DNA of 45,834 bases, from positions 4,522 to 50,355 of the forward strand of contig PAKP01000002.1 of NCBI GenBank assembly GCA_002706985.1, written 5' to 3'. The position numbers and the translations under genes were made by a program. A model generated the notes under the pieces. That model did not search any database, was not told where the DNA came from, and saw nothing but the letters and a program-made list of their open reading frames with translations. Position 1 is the first letter of the stretch. Each line of letters starts with the position of its first letter. The DNA comes from Sneathiella sp. (GTDB taxonomy: Bacteria; Pseudomonadota; Alphaproteobacteria; Sneathiellales; Sneathiellaceae). This document shows positions 15,642-25,414 of this stretch, in pieces.

Positions 15642-16790
15642 CTATCCGGCATCTTCAGCAGAGCTGGAGGCCTGATCTGTTTTTGGGGTGGCCTTGGCGG
15701 GTGTTTCCACCACCTCGGTCATCTTTTCCGCTTCCGTCGCGGACCCGGCAGCATTATTACTCATTTTCTGCGCCATATCAAAGGTCTCGAAATGATCCCG
15801 CATTTTCTCGACCAGATCGTCGGAGACCATCTCGACAGCCACGCCAATCGCGTTGGCGAAGCCCGTCTCGTCGGTGCCGCCGTGGCTTTTCACGCAGATA
15901 CCGTTGAGGCCGAGGAGCACCCCGCCGTTATAGACCCGCGGGTCCAGCCGCTCGCGCAGGACATTGAGCCCGCCGCGGGCAAACAGATAGCCGATGCGCG
16001 CCATCAGGGAGCTACGAAAGCCCGCGCGCAGGAAATCGGTGAAGAGCCGCACCACCCCTTCGGCGGTTTTCAGCGCCACATTCCCGGTGAAGCCGTCGGT
16101 CACGATCACATCAACGACACCGCGCGTGATGTCATCGCCCTCGACGAAGCCCTGATATTCAAACGGCGGGTTCTCAATGGAACGGAGGCGGTCCCCCGCC
16201 GCCTTGATGGTGTCATGGCCCTTGAGCTCCTCGCTGCCGACATTGAGCAATGCGACCCTGGGCGGCACACGGCCAAGCACGGCGCGGGCAAAATCAGCGC
16301 CCATGAAGGCAAACTGGACAAGATTTTCCGCATCGCATTCGACATTGGCGCCAAGGTCGAGCATCACCGTCTCGCCGCGCGGGGACGGCAGGACGGAGGC
16401 GATGGCCGGACGGTCGATGCCCGCCATCATGCGGAGCGAAACCTTCGCCATCGCCATCAGCGCGCCGGTATTCCCGGCAGAGACGATAGCCCCGGCCTCC
16501 CCATCGCGCACGGCGTCGATCGCAAGACGCATACTGCTCTTGCGGCCCTTGCGGAGCGCCTGACTGGGCTTGTCCTCTGACCTGATCGCCTCGTCCGTGT
16601 GGCGCAGCTCGCAAACGCCGCGCACGCCGGGATGGGCCTTCAGAAGCGGCTCCAGCCGCGCCTCATCCCCGAATAACAGAAAGCGGGCCTGAGGAAACTG
16701 TATGCGCACAATGTCGATGCCCTTAACCACGATGTCAGGAGCGTGATCTCCTCCCATCGCATCAAGGGCAATGACAATATTCTCAGGCAT
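15642..16790 (-). CDS. plsX: phosphate acyltransferase PlsX
   Basis: A 382-residue enzyme that forms acyl-phosphate from acyl-ACP for phospholipid synthesis. The N terminus IVIALDAMGGDHAPDIVVKG and the motifs IVSAGNTGALMAMAK, LDLGANVECDAENL, VDVIVTDGFTGNVALKT and SHGGTDETGFANAI are characteristic. The last about 40 residues (Ala/Thr/Glu-rich) are an extension beyond the catalytic domain. Between rpmF and fabH. Confidence 0.97.
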   Translation of the reverse strand: MPENIVIALDAMGGDHAPDIVVKGIDIVRIQFPQARFLLFGDEARLEPLLKAHPGVRGVCELRHTDEAIRSEDKPSQALRKGRKSSMRLAIDAVRDGEAGAIVSAGNTGALMAMAKVSLRMMAGIDRPAIASVLPSPRGETVMLDLGANVECDAENLVQFAFMGADFARAVLGRVPPRVALLNVGSEELKGHDTIKAAGDRLRSIENPPFEYQGFVEGDDITRGVVDVIVTDGFTGNVALKTAEGVVRLFTDFLRAGFRSSLMARIGYLFARGGLNVLRERLDPRVYNGGVLLGLNGICVKSHGGTDETGFANAIGVAVEMVSDDLVEKMRDHFETFDMAQKMSNNAAGSATEAEKMTEVVETPAKATPKTDQASSSAEDAG

Positions 16791-16831
16791 ATTTCTGTCC
16801 GGGTCCGACCATTCTAATCAGCTGAGGCCGA

Positions 16832-17017
16832 TCAGAGAATGTCGCTCGTTTCCAGAATTTCGCGATCGCCATAATGGCCGCATTCACCACAGATATGGTG
16901 AGCGCGCTTCATTTCGCCGCAGTTCGGGCATTCCTGCACCTGCGTTCCCGGCAGGGCATCATGGGCCCGGCGCATGTTGCGCCTGGATTTGGTGGTCTTT
17001 CTCTTTGGTACTGCCAT
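16832..17017 (-). CDS. rpmF: 50S ribosomal protein L32
   Basis: A 61-residue L32. It starts [20 protein letters not shown] and carries a four-cysteine zinc ribbon, CPNCG and CGECG. The frame is open to 17059, but MAVPKRK is the family start and has a GAGACGAG-like site. Located between DUF177 and plsX, the classic order. Confidence 0.97.
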   Translation of the reverse strand: MAVPKRKTTKSRRNMRRAHDALPGTQVQECPNCGEMKRAHHICGECGHYGDREILETSDIL

Positions 17018-17098
17018 TTTCTCGTCTCTCGCTCTTGATGCCCCGGGCAGGGGCGACATATAAATTACGTCGATATGAATTTGCGTTATGCCTTCATA

Positions 17099-17656
17099 TC
17101 ACTTCTTGCTCATCAAGTCCCTCAAATTTGCAAAGGGCTGATGCACCCCCTGCTCCTTCTTCACCTGTTCAAGGTCCATCTCCTGCTCCGCTGCGTCCTC
17201 CGGCAGGTCGTCCCGTCGCGGATAGGGTTCCAGCGCCAGCGCGATCTGCTCCTGTATCACCTCGGCCAGGTCAATCCGGCCACCGGTGATAAGTTGAGGC
17301 GGGTCCGGCTCATCCAGCCCGACCACCTTTTCCGTCTCTTCCACGACAATATCCCGAGGATCAAAGGTGTAGAACACCGTGAATTCCTCGTCAATCGTCT
17401 GTGACACCGGGTCCAGCGTTACCACGCAGGCCTGAACCGCCGTCGCCATCACCCGGCCGGAGACCGCAACCTGCCCGTTTACGCCCTCGCGCACAAGCGA
17501 TCCGCTGGCCGTCACATCCGACAGGCCCAGTATATCAAGGGCCGCGGCCAATGCGTCACATTCTTCTTCTGTCGCCCGGATATCGAAGGTCATCGGTTCA
17601 CGTCCGATGCGTTCGACATTCATCAACCGAGCGAAACCACCCCCGGTTTTCGTCAT
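17099..17656 (-). CDS. DUF177 (YceD-like) protein
   Basis: A 185-residue protein of the DUF177 family, linked to 23S rRNA processing or ribosome assembly in plants and bacteria. VSGRVMATAVQACVVTLDPV is the conserved core with its cysteine, then EEFTVFYTF, and ITGGRIDLAEVIQEQIALAL; it ends in PFANLRDLMSKK, which matches the family C terminus. It sits directly upstream of rpmF, its usual place. Confidence 0.93.
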   Translation of the reverse strand: MTKTGGGFARLMNVERIGREPMTFDIRATEEECDALAAALDILGLSDVTASGSLVREGVNGQVAVSGRVMATAVQACVVTLDPVSQTIDEEFTVFYTFDPRDIVVEETEKVVGLDEPDPPQLITGGRIDLAEVIQEQIALALEPYPRRDDLPEDAAEQEMDLEQVKKEQGVHQPFANLRDLMSKK

Positions 17657-17824
17657 CGCGACAATTCCTTCCTAAATTCGTTCCGGTCGAACCGGTTTGG
17701 CGGCATCCGGCGGCCGCTGCGATTCGAAGGCGCGAAAATACTGTTTTAGATGCGCGCGGTCAATGGCTTTTGTTATTTCCCGGAAAAGCGCCATTTTGCG
17801 GCAAAAAACCGCCGGAAAGCCCCG

Positions 17825-18382
17825 TTATGACGCCGCGCTCGCGGCCCCGTTAAAATCACTGAAATCCGCTTTCCCGGCCATCAGCGGATCCAGCCCCGCT
17901 GCGGCCAGTCGCGCATCCGCCGCCCGGACATAATCGGCAAGGCGCTTAACCGCCTCCGCGGGGACATTCTCGACGGAACCATAGTGATCCCGCTCCAACG
18001 CCGTTTCCAGCGATTCCCCGCCGCCGCCCAGCGCCGCCTCATAGGCCGCGACACGGCCATAGAACGCCTTGGCCATCTTCTTGATATGCTTGCCGATGCT
18101 CAAATCGCCAATGCCAATCTCGCGCAAGGACTGGTCCATATCCGCGAACATCTGATCGAACAGGGTCTGCGAGAGCTTCTGCGCGGCGTCCCCCTGCCCC
18201 TTCAGATGGCGCATGACGAGAAAGGCGTGCAGCGAGATCATCTCGAACCGGCCATCGACCGTATCGGGGACGGCGGCGGCTTCATAGAAGGCGGGCTCAC
18301 GCGATTGACGGACAATTTCCGCATAGAGCGCCGTGGCGGCGGCTTCCTGCGGATTACGGCGGAATAATTTTGCAAAGACCAC
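17825..18382 (-). CDS. ubiquinol-cytochrome c chaperone (CBP3-like)
   Basis: About 185 residues of the Ubiq_cyt_C_chap family: ALYAEIVRQSREPAFYEAAA, VPDTVDGRFEMISLHAFLVM, DQMFADMDQSLREIGIGDLS and GKHIKKMAKAFYGRVAAYEA. Its mitochondrial relative helps assemble cytochrome b of complex III. The frame is open to 18478, but GTG at 18382 has AGGAG seven bases upstream, fits the family length, and leaves room for the divergent bamE promoter. Confidence 0.92.
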   Translation of the reverse strand: MVFAKLFRRNPQEAAATALYAEIVRQSREPAFYEAAAVPDTVDGRFEMISLHAFLVMRHLKGQGDAAQKLSQTLFDQMFADMDQSLREIGIGDLSIGKHIKKMAKAFYGRVAAYEAALGGGGESLETALERDHYGSVENVPAEAVKRLADYVRAADARLAAAGLDPLMAGKADFSDFNGAASAAS

Positions 18383-18546
18383 TCGGCGGCTCCTGCGCTT
18401 CGGATACGGCGGCGCTTTCGTTAAAATTTCGACGCCGCTTGACCAAGAAAATTTGACATTTGCCGACTGGCAAGCCATTTATTGTCCCTGAATTAAGCAT
18501 TTCGCGACGCATAGTCAACTTAAAGCGGCGCCAGGGCATCGTGACC

Positions 18547-18999
18547 ATGAAACAATTGAAAACCGGGCTTTGCATTGCCGTTCTCGGCCTCGCGCTCAGC
18601 GCCTGCGAGCCGATCAAAATGGACCAGGGATATCACCTCGATCCGGAACAGCTCGCGCTGATTGAGACGGGTGTCACCAATAAGGATGCCGTGCAGCAGA
18701 TCATGGGGTCCCCCTCCAGCATCGCCACCTTCCAGACCGAGGGCGACGCCTGGTACTATATCAGCAGCAAGACCGAGCATTACGCCTTCTTCGAGAAGGA
18801 AGTGAAATCCCGCAATATCGTGATCGTCCTGTTCGATATCGATGATGTGGTTGCGGAAGTCGCCGACCTCAGCCTGGAGGACGGACAGGAAATCGAGGTT
18901 GTCCAGCGCGAAACCCCGACGGGCGGCCGCGAGCTTGGCCTCTTGGAACAGCTCTTCGGCAACCTCGGACGCTTCAATACCGCCGGCGAGGAGCAGTAG
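18547..18999 (+). CDS. bamE: outer membrane assembly lipoprotein BamE
   Basis: A 150-residue SmpA/OmlA-type lipoprotein. MKQLKTGLCIAVLGLALSAC is a lipoprotein signal with acylated Cys20. The BamE fold follows: LIETGVTNKDAVQQIMGSPS, then WYYISSKTEHYAFFEKEV and IVIVLFDIDDVVAEVADLSL. It would belong to the BAM complex folding outer-membrane proteins. The frame is open to 18460 but the signal sequence sets the start. Divergent from the bc1 chaperone, as in many alphaproteobacteria. Confidence 0.95.
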   Translation: MKQLKTGLCIAVLGLALSACEPIKMDQGYHLDPEQLALIETGVTNKDAVQQIMGSPSSIATFQTEGDAWYYISSKTEHYAFFEKEVKSRNIVIVLFDIDDVVAEVADLSLEDGQEIEVVQRETPTGGRELGLLEQLFGNLGRFNTAGEEQ

Positions 19000-19031
19000 T
19001 CGCCCTTTTTCATTTCCGGATTTAAACGAAA

Positions 19032-19058
19032 AAACCCCCGGCCGATGACCGGGGGTTT
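19032..19058 (-). terminator. intrinsic terminator of hppA (shared with bamE)
   Basis: A perfect 10-bp stem AAACCCCCGG/CCGGGGGTTT with a seven-base loop lies between the convergent bamE and hppA genes. The minus-strand exit has six T, so it mainly serves hppA; the plus-strand exit has only TTT. Confidence 0.88.
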
Positions 19059-19086
19059 CTGTTGCAAGGCTACGTCAGCGGAGGGC

Positions 19087-21192
19087 TCAGTGAGCCAGCG
19101 CCGCCAGTAGCAGAAGCGCGATGATATTTGTGATCTTGATCATCGGGTTCACCGCGGGACCCGCCGTATCCTTGTAGGGATCGCCGACCGTATCGCCGGT
19201 CACCGCCGCCGCATGGGCATCCGTGCCCTTGCCGCCGTGGTTGCCGTCCTCGATATACTTCTTGGCGTTATCCCAGGCACCGCCGCCTGCCGTCATGGAG
19301 ACCGCGACGAACAGGCCGGTAATGATCACGCCGAGCAGCATAGCCCCCACGGTCGCGAAGGCCGCCGACTTATCCGCAACAAAATACATCAGGAAGAAAA
19401 CGACAATCGGGGCGAGCAGCGGCAGCAAGGACGGAATGATCATTTCCTTGATCGCCGCCTTGGTCAGCATGTCAACCGCCCGGCCATAGTCAGGCTTGCC
19501 GGTGCCTTCCATGATGCCAGGGATTTCCTTGAACTGACGGCGTACTTCACGCACGACGGCACCCGCCGCGCGGCCAACCGCCATCATGCCCATGGCGCCG
19601 AAGAGATAGGGCAGCAATCCGCCGAGGATCAGGCCGACAACGATATACGGGTTCTGCAGGCTGAAATCGAGGGTCACACCCTGGAAGAAGCTGAACTCCG
19701 TCGGTGTGGCCTCGCTGATGAAATGTTTGAGGTCTTCCGTATAGGCCGCGAACAGCACCAGCGCGCCGAGACCGGCGGAACCGATGGCATAGCCCTTGGT
19801 GACCGCCTTGGTGGTGTTACCGACCGCATCGAGCGCGTCCGTGGTCTTGCGGACATCCTCGTCCATCTCGGCCATTTCCGCGATACCGCCGGCGTTATCC
19901 GTTACCGGGCCGTAGGCATCAAGAGCAACGATCATCCCGGCCAGCGCCAGCATGGTGGTCACCGCGATGGCAATGCCGAACAGCGCCGCGAAGTTATAGG
20001 ACACCACGATACCGGCGCAGATGATGATCGCCGGAACCGCCGTAGCTTCCATCGAGACGGCAAGACCCTGAATGACGTTCGTACCATGACCGGTTTCCGA
20101 TGCCGCCGCGATGCTGCGAACGGGCCGGTATTCGGTGGAGGTGTAATATTCCGTGATCCAGATCAGCAGACCCGTCACCACCAGACCGACAAGGCCGCAG
20201 AAGAACAGGCTCATACCGGTGAACTCCTTCTCGCCGATCGTATAGACCGTATCCATGCCGATGGTCAGCATGGTGACCGGCCAAAGCGCGATGGCGGAAA
20301 GAACCGTTGTCACGATAAAGCCCTTGTAGAGAGCGCCCATGATGCTGTTATTCGCACCGAGCTTGACGAAGAAGGTACCGATGATGGAGGTAATGATGCA
20401 GACCGCGCCGATCATCAGCGGATAGGACATCAACGCCACGTCATTGGCGAAATAGATGGACCCAAGCACCATGGTGGCAACCACCGTCACCGCATAGGTT
20501 TCGAACAGATCGGCTGCCATACCGGCACAGTCACCGACGTTGTCGCCCACGTTATCGGCAATCACGGCCGGGTTACGGGGGTCATCCTCGGGGATGCCGG
20601 CTTCGACCTTGCCCACCAGGTCGGCGCCGACGTCAGCGCCCTTCGTGAAGATACCACCGCCGAGACGGGCGAAGATGGAGATCAGCGAGGCGCCAAGGCT
20701 GAGGGCGACAAGGCTGTTGACCATGTCGCGGCCGTCAACGCCCGCTGCTGTCAGATAGGCATAATAGCCGGCAACCGCCAGCAGCGCGAGACCGACCACC
20801 AGCAGACCGGTGATCGCGCCCGCCTTGAAGGACACATCCAGCCCGTCGCTCAGGCTCCTGGAGGCCGCAGCCGCCGTGCGGACGTTAGCCCGGACGGAAA
20901 CATGCATGCCGATAAAGCCCGCGGCGCCGGAGAGAACCGCGCCGATCAGGAAGCCGATGGCCACTTTCAGGCCGAGCAGGAAGAACAGGATGATAAATAT
21001 AACGATTCCGACCAGTCCAATGGTCAGATACTGCCGGTTCAGATAGGCCGATGCCCCCTCCTGAATGGCGGCAGCGATCTGCTGCATCTTTTCAGTACCG
21101 GCATCACGTGACAGAACCGACCGACCTGCATACGCACCGTAGCCCACGGCTATCAGCCCGCAGATAATCGGTATCCATAATTCTACTGACAT
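19087..21192 (-). CDS. hppA: proton-translocating membrane pyrophosphatase, K+-independent type
   Basis: A 701-residue H+-PPase with about 16 helices. It cleaves cytoplasmic PPi and pumps protons. The catalytic segments are [20 protein letters not shown] with [20 protein letters not shown], the middle ATDNAGG-like [15 protein letters not shown], and the C-terminal [20 protein letters not shown]. In the diagnostic [16 protein letters not shown] segment, Lys rather than Ala follows GNTT, the mark of potassium-independent pumps. Divergent from the soluble pyrophosphatase gene, so both PPi-removing enzymes may share a control region. Confidence 0.97.
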   Translation of the reverse strand: MSVELWIPIICGLIAVGYGAYAGRSVLSRDAGTEKMQQIAAAIQEGASAYLNRQYLTIGLVGIVIFIILFFLLGLKVAIGFLIGAVLSGAAGFIGMHVSVRANVRTAAAASRSLSDGLDVSFKAGAITGLLVVGLALLAVAGYYAYLTAAGVDGRDMVNSLVALSLGASLISIFARLGGGIFTKGADVGADLVGKVEAGIPEDDPRNPAVIADNVGDNVGDCAGMAADLFETYAVTVVATMVLGSIYFANDVALMSYPLMIGAVCIITSIIGTFFVKLGANNSIMGALYKGFIVTTVLSAIALWPVTMLTIGMDTVYTIGEKEFTGMSLFFCGLVGLVVTGLLIWITEYYTSTEYRPVRSIAAASETGHGTNVIQGLAVSMEATAVPAIIICAGIVVSYNFAALFGIAIAVTTMLALAGMIVALDAYGPVTDNAGGIAEMAEMDEDVRKTTDALDAVGNTTKAVTKGYAIGSAGLGALVLFAAYTEDLKHFISEATPTEFSFFQGVTLDFSLQNPYIVVGLILGGLLPYLFGAMGMMAVGRAAGAVVREVRRQFKEIPGIMEGTGKPDYGRAVDMLTKAAIKEMIIPSLLPLLAPIVVFFLMYFVADKSAAFATVGAMLLGVIITGLFVAVSMTAGGGAWDNAKKYIEDGNHGGKGTDAHAAAVTGDTVGDPYKDTAGPAVNPMIKITNIIALLLLAALAH

Positions 21193-21463
21193 TCTTTATT
21201 TCCCCATCAATGTTACGAAAAAAGCCATCACGAAAATGGCCGTACTTTTGTTGTTATTGTTGTCGCCAAGTACCCCCAAGGATATTCAACTCGGCTAAAT
21301 TAGACTAAAGTCGGGGGTAGAATGCCAGATTACCTTTGGTTTCGCAAGCTATTGGAATTGCCTAATTTAGGGGATGCTTTTTCAGCATTTTTTTCCATTA
21401 GCCGGTGGCATATTTTTTCGGAACATGCTATCGGAACGCCAGCAATTTCAGGAGACTGCGAGT

Positions 21464-21985
21464 ATGGATATATCTAAAATTCCGGCGGGCCGGGATGTGC
21501 CCCGGGATGTTAATGTCGTCATCGAAATTCCGCTTGGCGGCGTGCCGGTAAAATATGAGGTCGAGAAGGAGAGCGGGGCCATGTTCGTCGACCGCTTCCT
21601 GCATACGGCCATGTTCTATCCGTGCAACTACGGTTTCATTCCGCATACCCTCGCAGACGATGGCGATCCGGTCGATGTGCTGGTCGCCGGACCGATCCCG
21701 GTGATGCCGGGCGCCGTCATCCGGGCGCGCCCCGTCGGAGTCCTGATCATGGAGGACGAAGCCGGACAGGACGAGAAAATCCTGAGCGTGCCGGTGGACG
21801 ACCTTCACCCCTACTATTCCAACATCAGCAATTACAGCGACCTACGCGGGATCCTACTGGACCAGATCTCCCATTTCTTCGAGCATTACAAGGATCTCGA
21901 GGAAGACAAATGGGTGCGGATCGTCCGCTGGGGCGATGCCGAAGAAGCCTCCGACATGATCGTGAAGTCGCTGGTCTCCAAGTAA
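21464..21985 (+). CDS. ppa: soluble inorganic pyrophosphatase (family I)
   Basis: A 173-residue family I pyrophosphatase: VVIEIPLGGVPVKYEVEKES, FYPCNYGFIPHTLADDGDPV and DVLVAGPIPV with the metal-binding Asp cluster, then DEKILSVPVDDLHPYY and FFEHYKDLEEDKWV. The frame runs back to 21374, but MDISKIPAG at 21464 has CAGGAG nine bases upstream and matches family starts. Divergent from hppA across a 271-bp gap that contains no other gene I can see. Confidence 0.97.
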   Translation: MDISKIPAGRDVPRDVNVVIEIPLGGVPVKYEVEKESGAMFVDRFLHTAMFYPCNYGFIPHTLADDGDPVDVLVAGPIPVMPGAVIRARPVGVLIMEDEAGQDEKILSVPVDDLHPYYSNISNYSDLRGILLDQISHFFEHYKDLEEDKWVRIVRWGDAEEASDMIVKSLVSK

Positions 21986-22025
21986 GTCAGTAAGTTTTTG
22001 AAAACCGCAGCGGCGCGGCGGCCGG

Positions 22026-23219
22026 TTATCCCGCTGCGACCCGCCGGCTGTGCGTGCGCAGGCTCCAGAACGCGAGCAGGATGACAACCGCCAGAAGCGG
22101 CAGGGCGCCGTAGTTGACGACGTCCCAGCCGAAACGCTCCTGCAGTTGGCCGCTCATGAGGGAGGCCGTGGCCACCGTCCCGAAGACGAGGAAGTCGTTA
22201 AGCCCCTGCACCTTCGCCGTTTCCGACGGCTTGTAGGTTGTCGTCACCAGCGTCGTGCCGCCGATGAACATGAAGTTCCACGACAGGCCGAGCAGGACCA
22301 GCGCAATATAGAAGTTCGCAAGCTCCAACCCGCTCAGGGAGACGATCACGCTTGACACCCCGAGCAGCGCGCCGAGCAGGATTATCTTGTACTCTCCAAA
22401 ACGGGAAATCAAGTTGCCGGTGAAAAAGCTCGGCCCGAACATGGCGACCACATGCCAGCTGATGACATTGAAGGAATCGCTCGGCTGATGACCGCAGCCG
22501 ACCATGGCGAGCGGCGTCGCCGTCATCACCAGGCTCATCACTCCATAGCCGATCATGGCGCTCAGTACCGCGACAATGAAAGTCGGCTGGCGCACGATCT
22601 CGGACAAGGGCCGCTGCGCCTGCTCATGATCCGGTATATGCATTTTCGGGATTTTCACGAAGCTGATGAACAACAGTGCAAGAAATCCGAGCAGGACGAT
22701 GGCGAGATAGGAGCCCATATAGAGGAAGGGCGCAAACAGGTCCTTGCTGTGGCTGGCGATCTGCGGGCCGATGAACCCGGCGATCACCCCGCCCGCCAGC
22801 ACATAGGAAACGGCCTTGCTCCGGTTCTTCTCCCCGGCGATGTCAACGGCGGCAAAGCGGTAGTAGTTGCCGAAGGCCGTATACATGCCAACGAGGATGG
22901 CGCCGAAAACAAACGCCCAGAAATGGCCGATCCAGATGGCATAACTGCAGATCGCGGCGCCGGTCATGCCGATCACCGCCCCGAACATGAAGCCCATCTT
23001 GCGCCCCACCTGCCGCATGAAGAGGGAGGCTGGAATGGTCGCAATCGCCGTGCCGGTCACCACCGCCGTCACCGGCAGGGTTGCCAGTGACTTGTCATCG
23101 CCCAGCAGCAGGAGGCTGGCCAGTGCCGCCGAGGAGATCATGATCGAAGTGGTGCTGTTCATCAGGGCCTGACAGCCCGACATCAATAAAATGCTAATCT
23201 TGGTGCGCCGGTCCATCAT
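22026..23219 (-). CDS. MFS transporter
   Basis: A 397-residue major facilitator with 12 predicted helices. FMRQVGRKMGFMFGAVIGMT is the loop 2-3 MFS signature, followed by FVFGAILVGMYTAFGNYYRF. The central loop (KIPKMHIPDHEQAQRPLSEI) separates the halves, and the second half contains GNLISRFGEYKIILLG. The family resembles DUF-type exporters of unknown drug or metabolite. It lies 45 bp downstream of the DUF4865 gene on the same strand and is probably cotranscribed. Confidence 0.9.
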   Translation of the reverse strand: MMDRRTKISILLMSGCQALMNSTTSIMISSAALASLLLLGDDKSLATLPVTAVVTGTAIATIPASLFMRQVGRKMGFMFGAVIGMTGAAICSYAIWIGHFWAFVFGAILVGMYTAFGNYYRFAAVDIAGEKNRSKAVSYVLAGGVIAGFIGPQIASHSKDLFAPFLYMGSYLAIVLLGFLALLFISFVKIPKMHIPDHEQAQRPLSEIVRQPTFIVAVLSAMIGYGVMSLVMTATPLAMVGCGHQPSDSFNVISWHVVAMFGPSFFTGNLISRFGEYKIILLGALLGVSSVIVSLSGLELANFYIALVLLGLSWNFMFIGGTTLVTTTYKPSETAKVQGLNDFLVFGTVATASLMSGQLQERFGWDVVNYGALPLLAVVILLAFWSLRTHSRRVAAG

Positions 23220-23264
23220 TCTGTCGCCCTTACCTGACTGTTGTTATTTTGCGGACGGAATTGT

Positions 23265-23828
23265 TTATGCCGCACCTTTGAGGGGTTGGTAACTCTTTAA
23301 TATGTCATAGCCATAGACGCAATCGGCCTTGACGGGCACCGCGTCCTGCTGCCGGTGCCAGAGGCTGAACAGCCCCTTTTCCCAGCGGTCCGGGTCCAGC
23401 AGGACCATATTCGCATAGAGACCCGGCGTTGAGAGCATCTCTTCATGATGCTCTTTCTCTTTTCGCATCAGTTCGCCGACCGGACGGCCGGCGGGCACCT
23501 TGTCGATGGCACTGGAAAGGAAAGTCGGCGTCTTTGCCTGTGCCGGACCATAATCGAAGGAGATGATCTGCCAGCTCCGCACCCGCGGGCGGCCAAACGT
23601 CTCGATCACGCCGTTGAACAGCTTGTCGAGAAGGAAATCCTGGGCGAACTGGGCATTCTCCCAGATATAAAAGGGCGCGTAGACATGCTCGTCTGATTCA
23701 TAGAGGTAGAATTTATGCCGCAGTCCCGGACAGCCGTCGAACAATCCACTGCGCGCTGCCACATGCTTATGTATCTGCGCCGTATCAAAATCCTGTGGCA
23801 AGCGAACCGAGTATTGCATCGCCAGCAT
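23265..23828 (-). CDS. DUF4865 family protein
   Basis: A 187-residue protein: MLAMQYSVRLPQDFDTAQIH, SGLFDGCPGLRHKFYLYESD, VYAPFYIWENAQFAQDFLLD and RSWQIISFDYGPAQA. This matches my recollection of the DUF4865 family, whose function is not known and which looks like a dimeric alpha-beta barrel (ferredoxin-like, monooxygenase-like) protein. GGGAG six bases before the ATG supports the start. Upstream lies a TTGACA box and a palindrome sharing its half-site with the MarR operators at 2.2 kb. Confidence 0.8.
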   Translation of the reverse strand: MLAMQYSVRLPQDFDTAQIHKHVAARSGLFDGCPGLRHKFYLYESDEHVYAPFYIWENAQFAQDFLLDKLFNGVIETFGRPRVRSWQIISFDYGPAQAKTPTFLSSAIDKVPAGRPVGELMRKEKEHHEEMLSTPGLYANMVLLDPDRWEKGLFSLWHRQQDAVPVKADCVYGYDILKSYQPLKGAA

Positions 23829-23901
23829 GCGTTTCTCCCAAAAACTACATCAAATTTTCGTGGAATATGTCAATAATGTGTCATAAACACAACCCACAGA
23901 A

Positions 23902-23920
23902 TTGCATAGCTATTATGCAA
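23902..23920. promoter_or_regulatory. inverted repeat resembling the MarR operators
   Basis: TTGCATAGC-TAT-TATGCAA: the left nine bases are identical to the left arm of the palindrome at 2191-2210. It is about 30 bp upstream of a TTGACA (23873-23868, minus strand) in front of the DUF4865-MFS pair. A second target of the same regulator is possible but unproven. Confidence 0.45.
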
Positions 23921-23934
23921 TATTGCGGAACGGC

Positions 23935-24933
23935 TCAGAAATGCTGCCAGCCGCGTGTCTTGAGGGGCATATCCGAGCCGTCTTCATCGACGACGCGCAC
24001 CCCCTCTCCCGCCGTCATCCTACCGATAACGGTGAGAGTTATGCCGCTATCCCTCGCGAGCTGGTCAAGCTCTTCTTCCAGCGCGGGCGGTAGGGTGAAG
24101 GCCAGTTCATAGTCATCGCCGCCGGTCAGAATGACGTCGCGAAGGTGGCTGTCTTTTGCAACGGCCGCGCGGGCAGCATCAGAGAGCGGAACCCGTTTCC
24201 ATTCGATCACGGCGCCAAGGCTCGATTCCTCGGCGATATGGCCAATGTCGGCGAGCGGGCCGTCGGAAATATCGATGCAGGCCGTCGCCTTGCCCGTCAG
24301 CAACCGGCCAAGGCCGAGCCGTGGCTGCGGCAGATGATAGCGCCGGACAAGCGCCTGCCGCACCTCTTCCTCTAAGGTATCGAGGTCGCCCTTGAGGGCC
24401 AGGAGGCCGAGCGCCCCGTCCCCGAGCGTGCCGGAAACAACGATCAGATCGCCCTCGCCCGCCCCGTTGCGGCGGAGCGCCTTGCCCGCCGCCACCTCGC
24501 CGATGGCCGTCAGCGACAGCGAGAGCGGGCCCGGCGTGCGCACCGTATCCCCGCCCAGGAGGCCAATGCCGAATTCCTCCTGATCCATCTGAAGGCCGCT
24601 TGCGAATCCCTCGATCCAGTCCCGGGGCAGCTTTTCCGGCCAGAAAGTCGCGAGAAGATAGCCAACCGGTGTTGCCCCCATGGCCGCAAGGTCGGAGAGA
24701 TTCACCCGGAGCAGCTTGCGCGCCACCGCTTCTGCCGGATCGTTTTCGAGGAAATGCACACCCTCGACCATGGCATCCTTGGCGAGAACCAAATCCTGGC
24801 CCGGCGTTAGGACAAGCACTGCCGCATCATCGGTGAGGTCAAGCGCGGCGGGAGTTCCCGCCGCCAGCGGTTTCAGCAACCGGTCGATCAGCGCAAATTC
24901 GCCGTTGCCGTTGCCTGTCTCCGCCTCAGTCAT
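23935..24933 (-). CDS. thiL: thiamine-monophosphate kinase
   Basis: About 332 residues of the PurM/ThiL fold; phosphorylates thiamine monophosphate to the diphosphate cofactor. ALDLTDDAAVLVLTPGQDLV, DAMVEGVHFLENDPAEAVAR and LLRVNLSDLAAMGATPVGYL hold the metal/ATP residues, followed by IGLLGGDTVRTPGPLSLSLT, IDISDGPLADIGHIA and ILTGGDDYELAFTLP. The frame is open further upstream but MTEAETG at 24933, 1 bp after the nusB stop codon, is the likely start. Last gene of the rib-nusB-thiL block. Confidence 0.95.
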   Translation of the reverse strand: MTEAETGNGNGEFALIDRLLKPLAAGTPAALDLTDDAAVLVLTPGQDLVLAKDAMVEGVHFLENDPAEAVARKLLRVNLSDLAAMGATPVGYLLATFWPEKLPRDWIEGFASGLQMDQEEFGIGLLGGDTVRTPGPLSLSLTAIGEVAAGKALRRNGAGEGDLIVVSGTLGDGALGLLALKGDLDTLEEEVRQALVRRYHLPQPRLGLGRLLTGKATACIDISDGPLADIGHIAEESSLGAVIEWKRVPLSDAARAAVAKDSHLRDVILTGGDDYELAFTLPPALEEELDQLARDSGITLTVIGRMTAGEGVRVVDEDGSDMPLKTRGWQHF

Positions 24934-24934
24934 C

Positions 24935-25414
24935 TTATTCGAATTCGCCGGCGCGCAGCTCTTTCGCAATCTTGTCGAGCACGCCGTTGACCAGCGCCGG
25001 TTCCTTGCCGGTGAAGAAGGTCCGGGCAATGCCGATATATTCCTTGATCAGGACCTTGGCCGGCATATCGACCCGGGCGAGGAATTCATATGTTGCCGCC
25101 CGCAAAAGGCAGCGCAGCACGACTTCCAGCCGGTCCGTCTTGCGATCCTTCTCCAGCCGCGCGGCGATCAGGGCGTCAATCTCCTCTTGCCGCGCCGCCG
25201 TATTGAGGACGATATCCTCGAACAGCGGCTTGTCGCTATCCTTGAACTGGTCGCCATCCAGCTCCTTGCCGACGCGATGCAGCAGGAATTCCTCCACCAC
25301 CTCGCGCGGGGACTTGCTGTCATGCTCCAGCTGATAGAGGGCCTGCACGGCATTGAGCCGGGCCAATGTGCGGCGGCTATGCTTGTCGCCCCGCTTCTCG
25401 CTGCGTGCGTTCAT
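24935..25414 (-). CDS. nusB: transcription antitermination factor NusB
   Basis: A 159-residue Nus[21 protein letters not shown] at the RNA-binding arginine-rich start, [20 protein letters not shown] in the middle, then [20 protein letters not shown] and [20 protein letters not shown], ending [15 protein letters not shown]. It works with NusE on boxA RNA in rRNA transcription. Its start overlaps the ribH stop by 4 bp, the standard ribH-nusB arrangement. Confidence 0.96.
   Translation of the reverse strand: MNARSEKRGDKHSRRTLARLNAVQALYQLEHDSKSPREVVEEFLLHRVGKELDGDQFKDSDKPLFEDIVLNTAARQEEIDALIAARLEKDRKTDRLEVVLRCLLRAATYEFLARVDMPAKVLIKEYIGIARTFFTGKEPALVNGVLDKIAKELRAGEFE

Noticed and set aside
19213..21111. 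632-codon plus-strand frame opposite hppA
   Set aside because: Product is His/Asp/Arg-rich with no fold signal; it is the shadow of the highly conserved hppA on the other strand.
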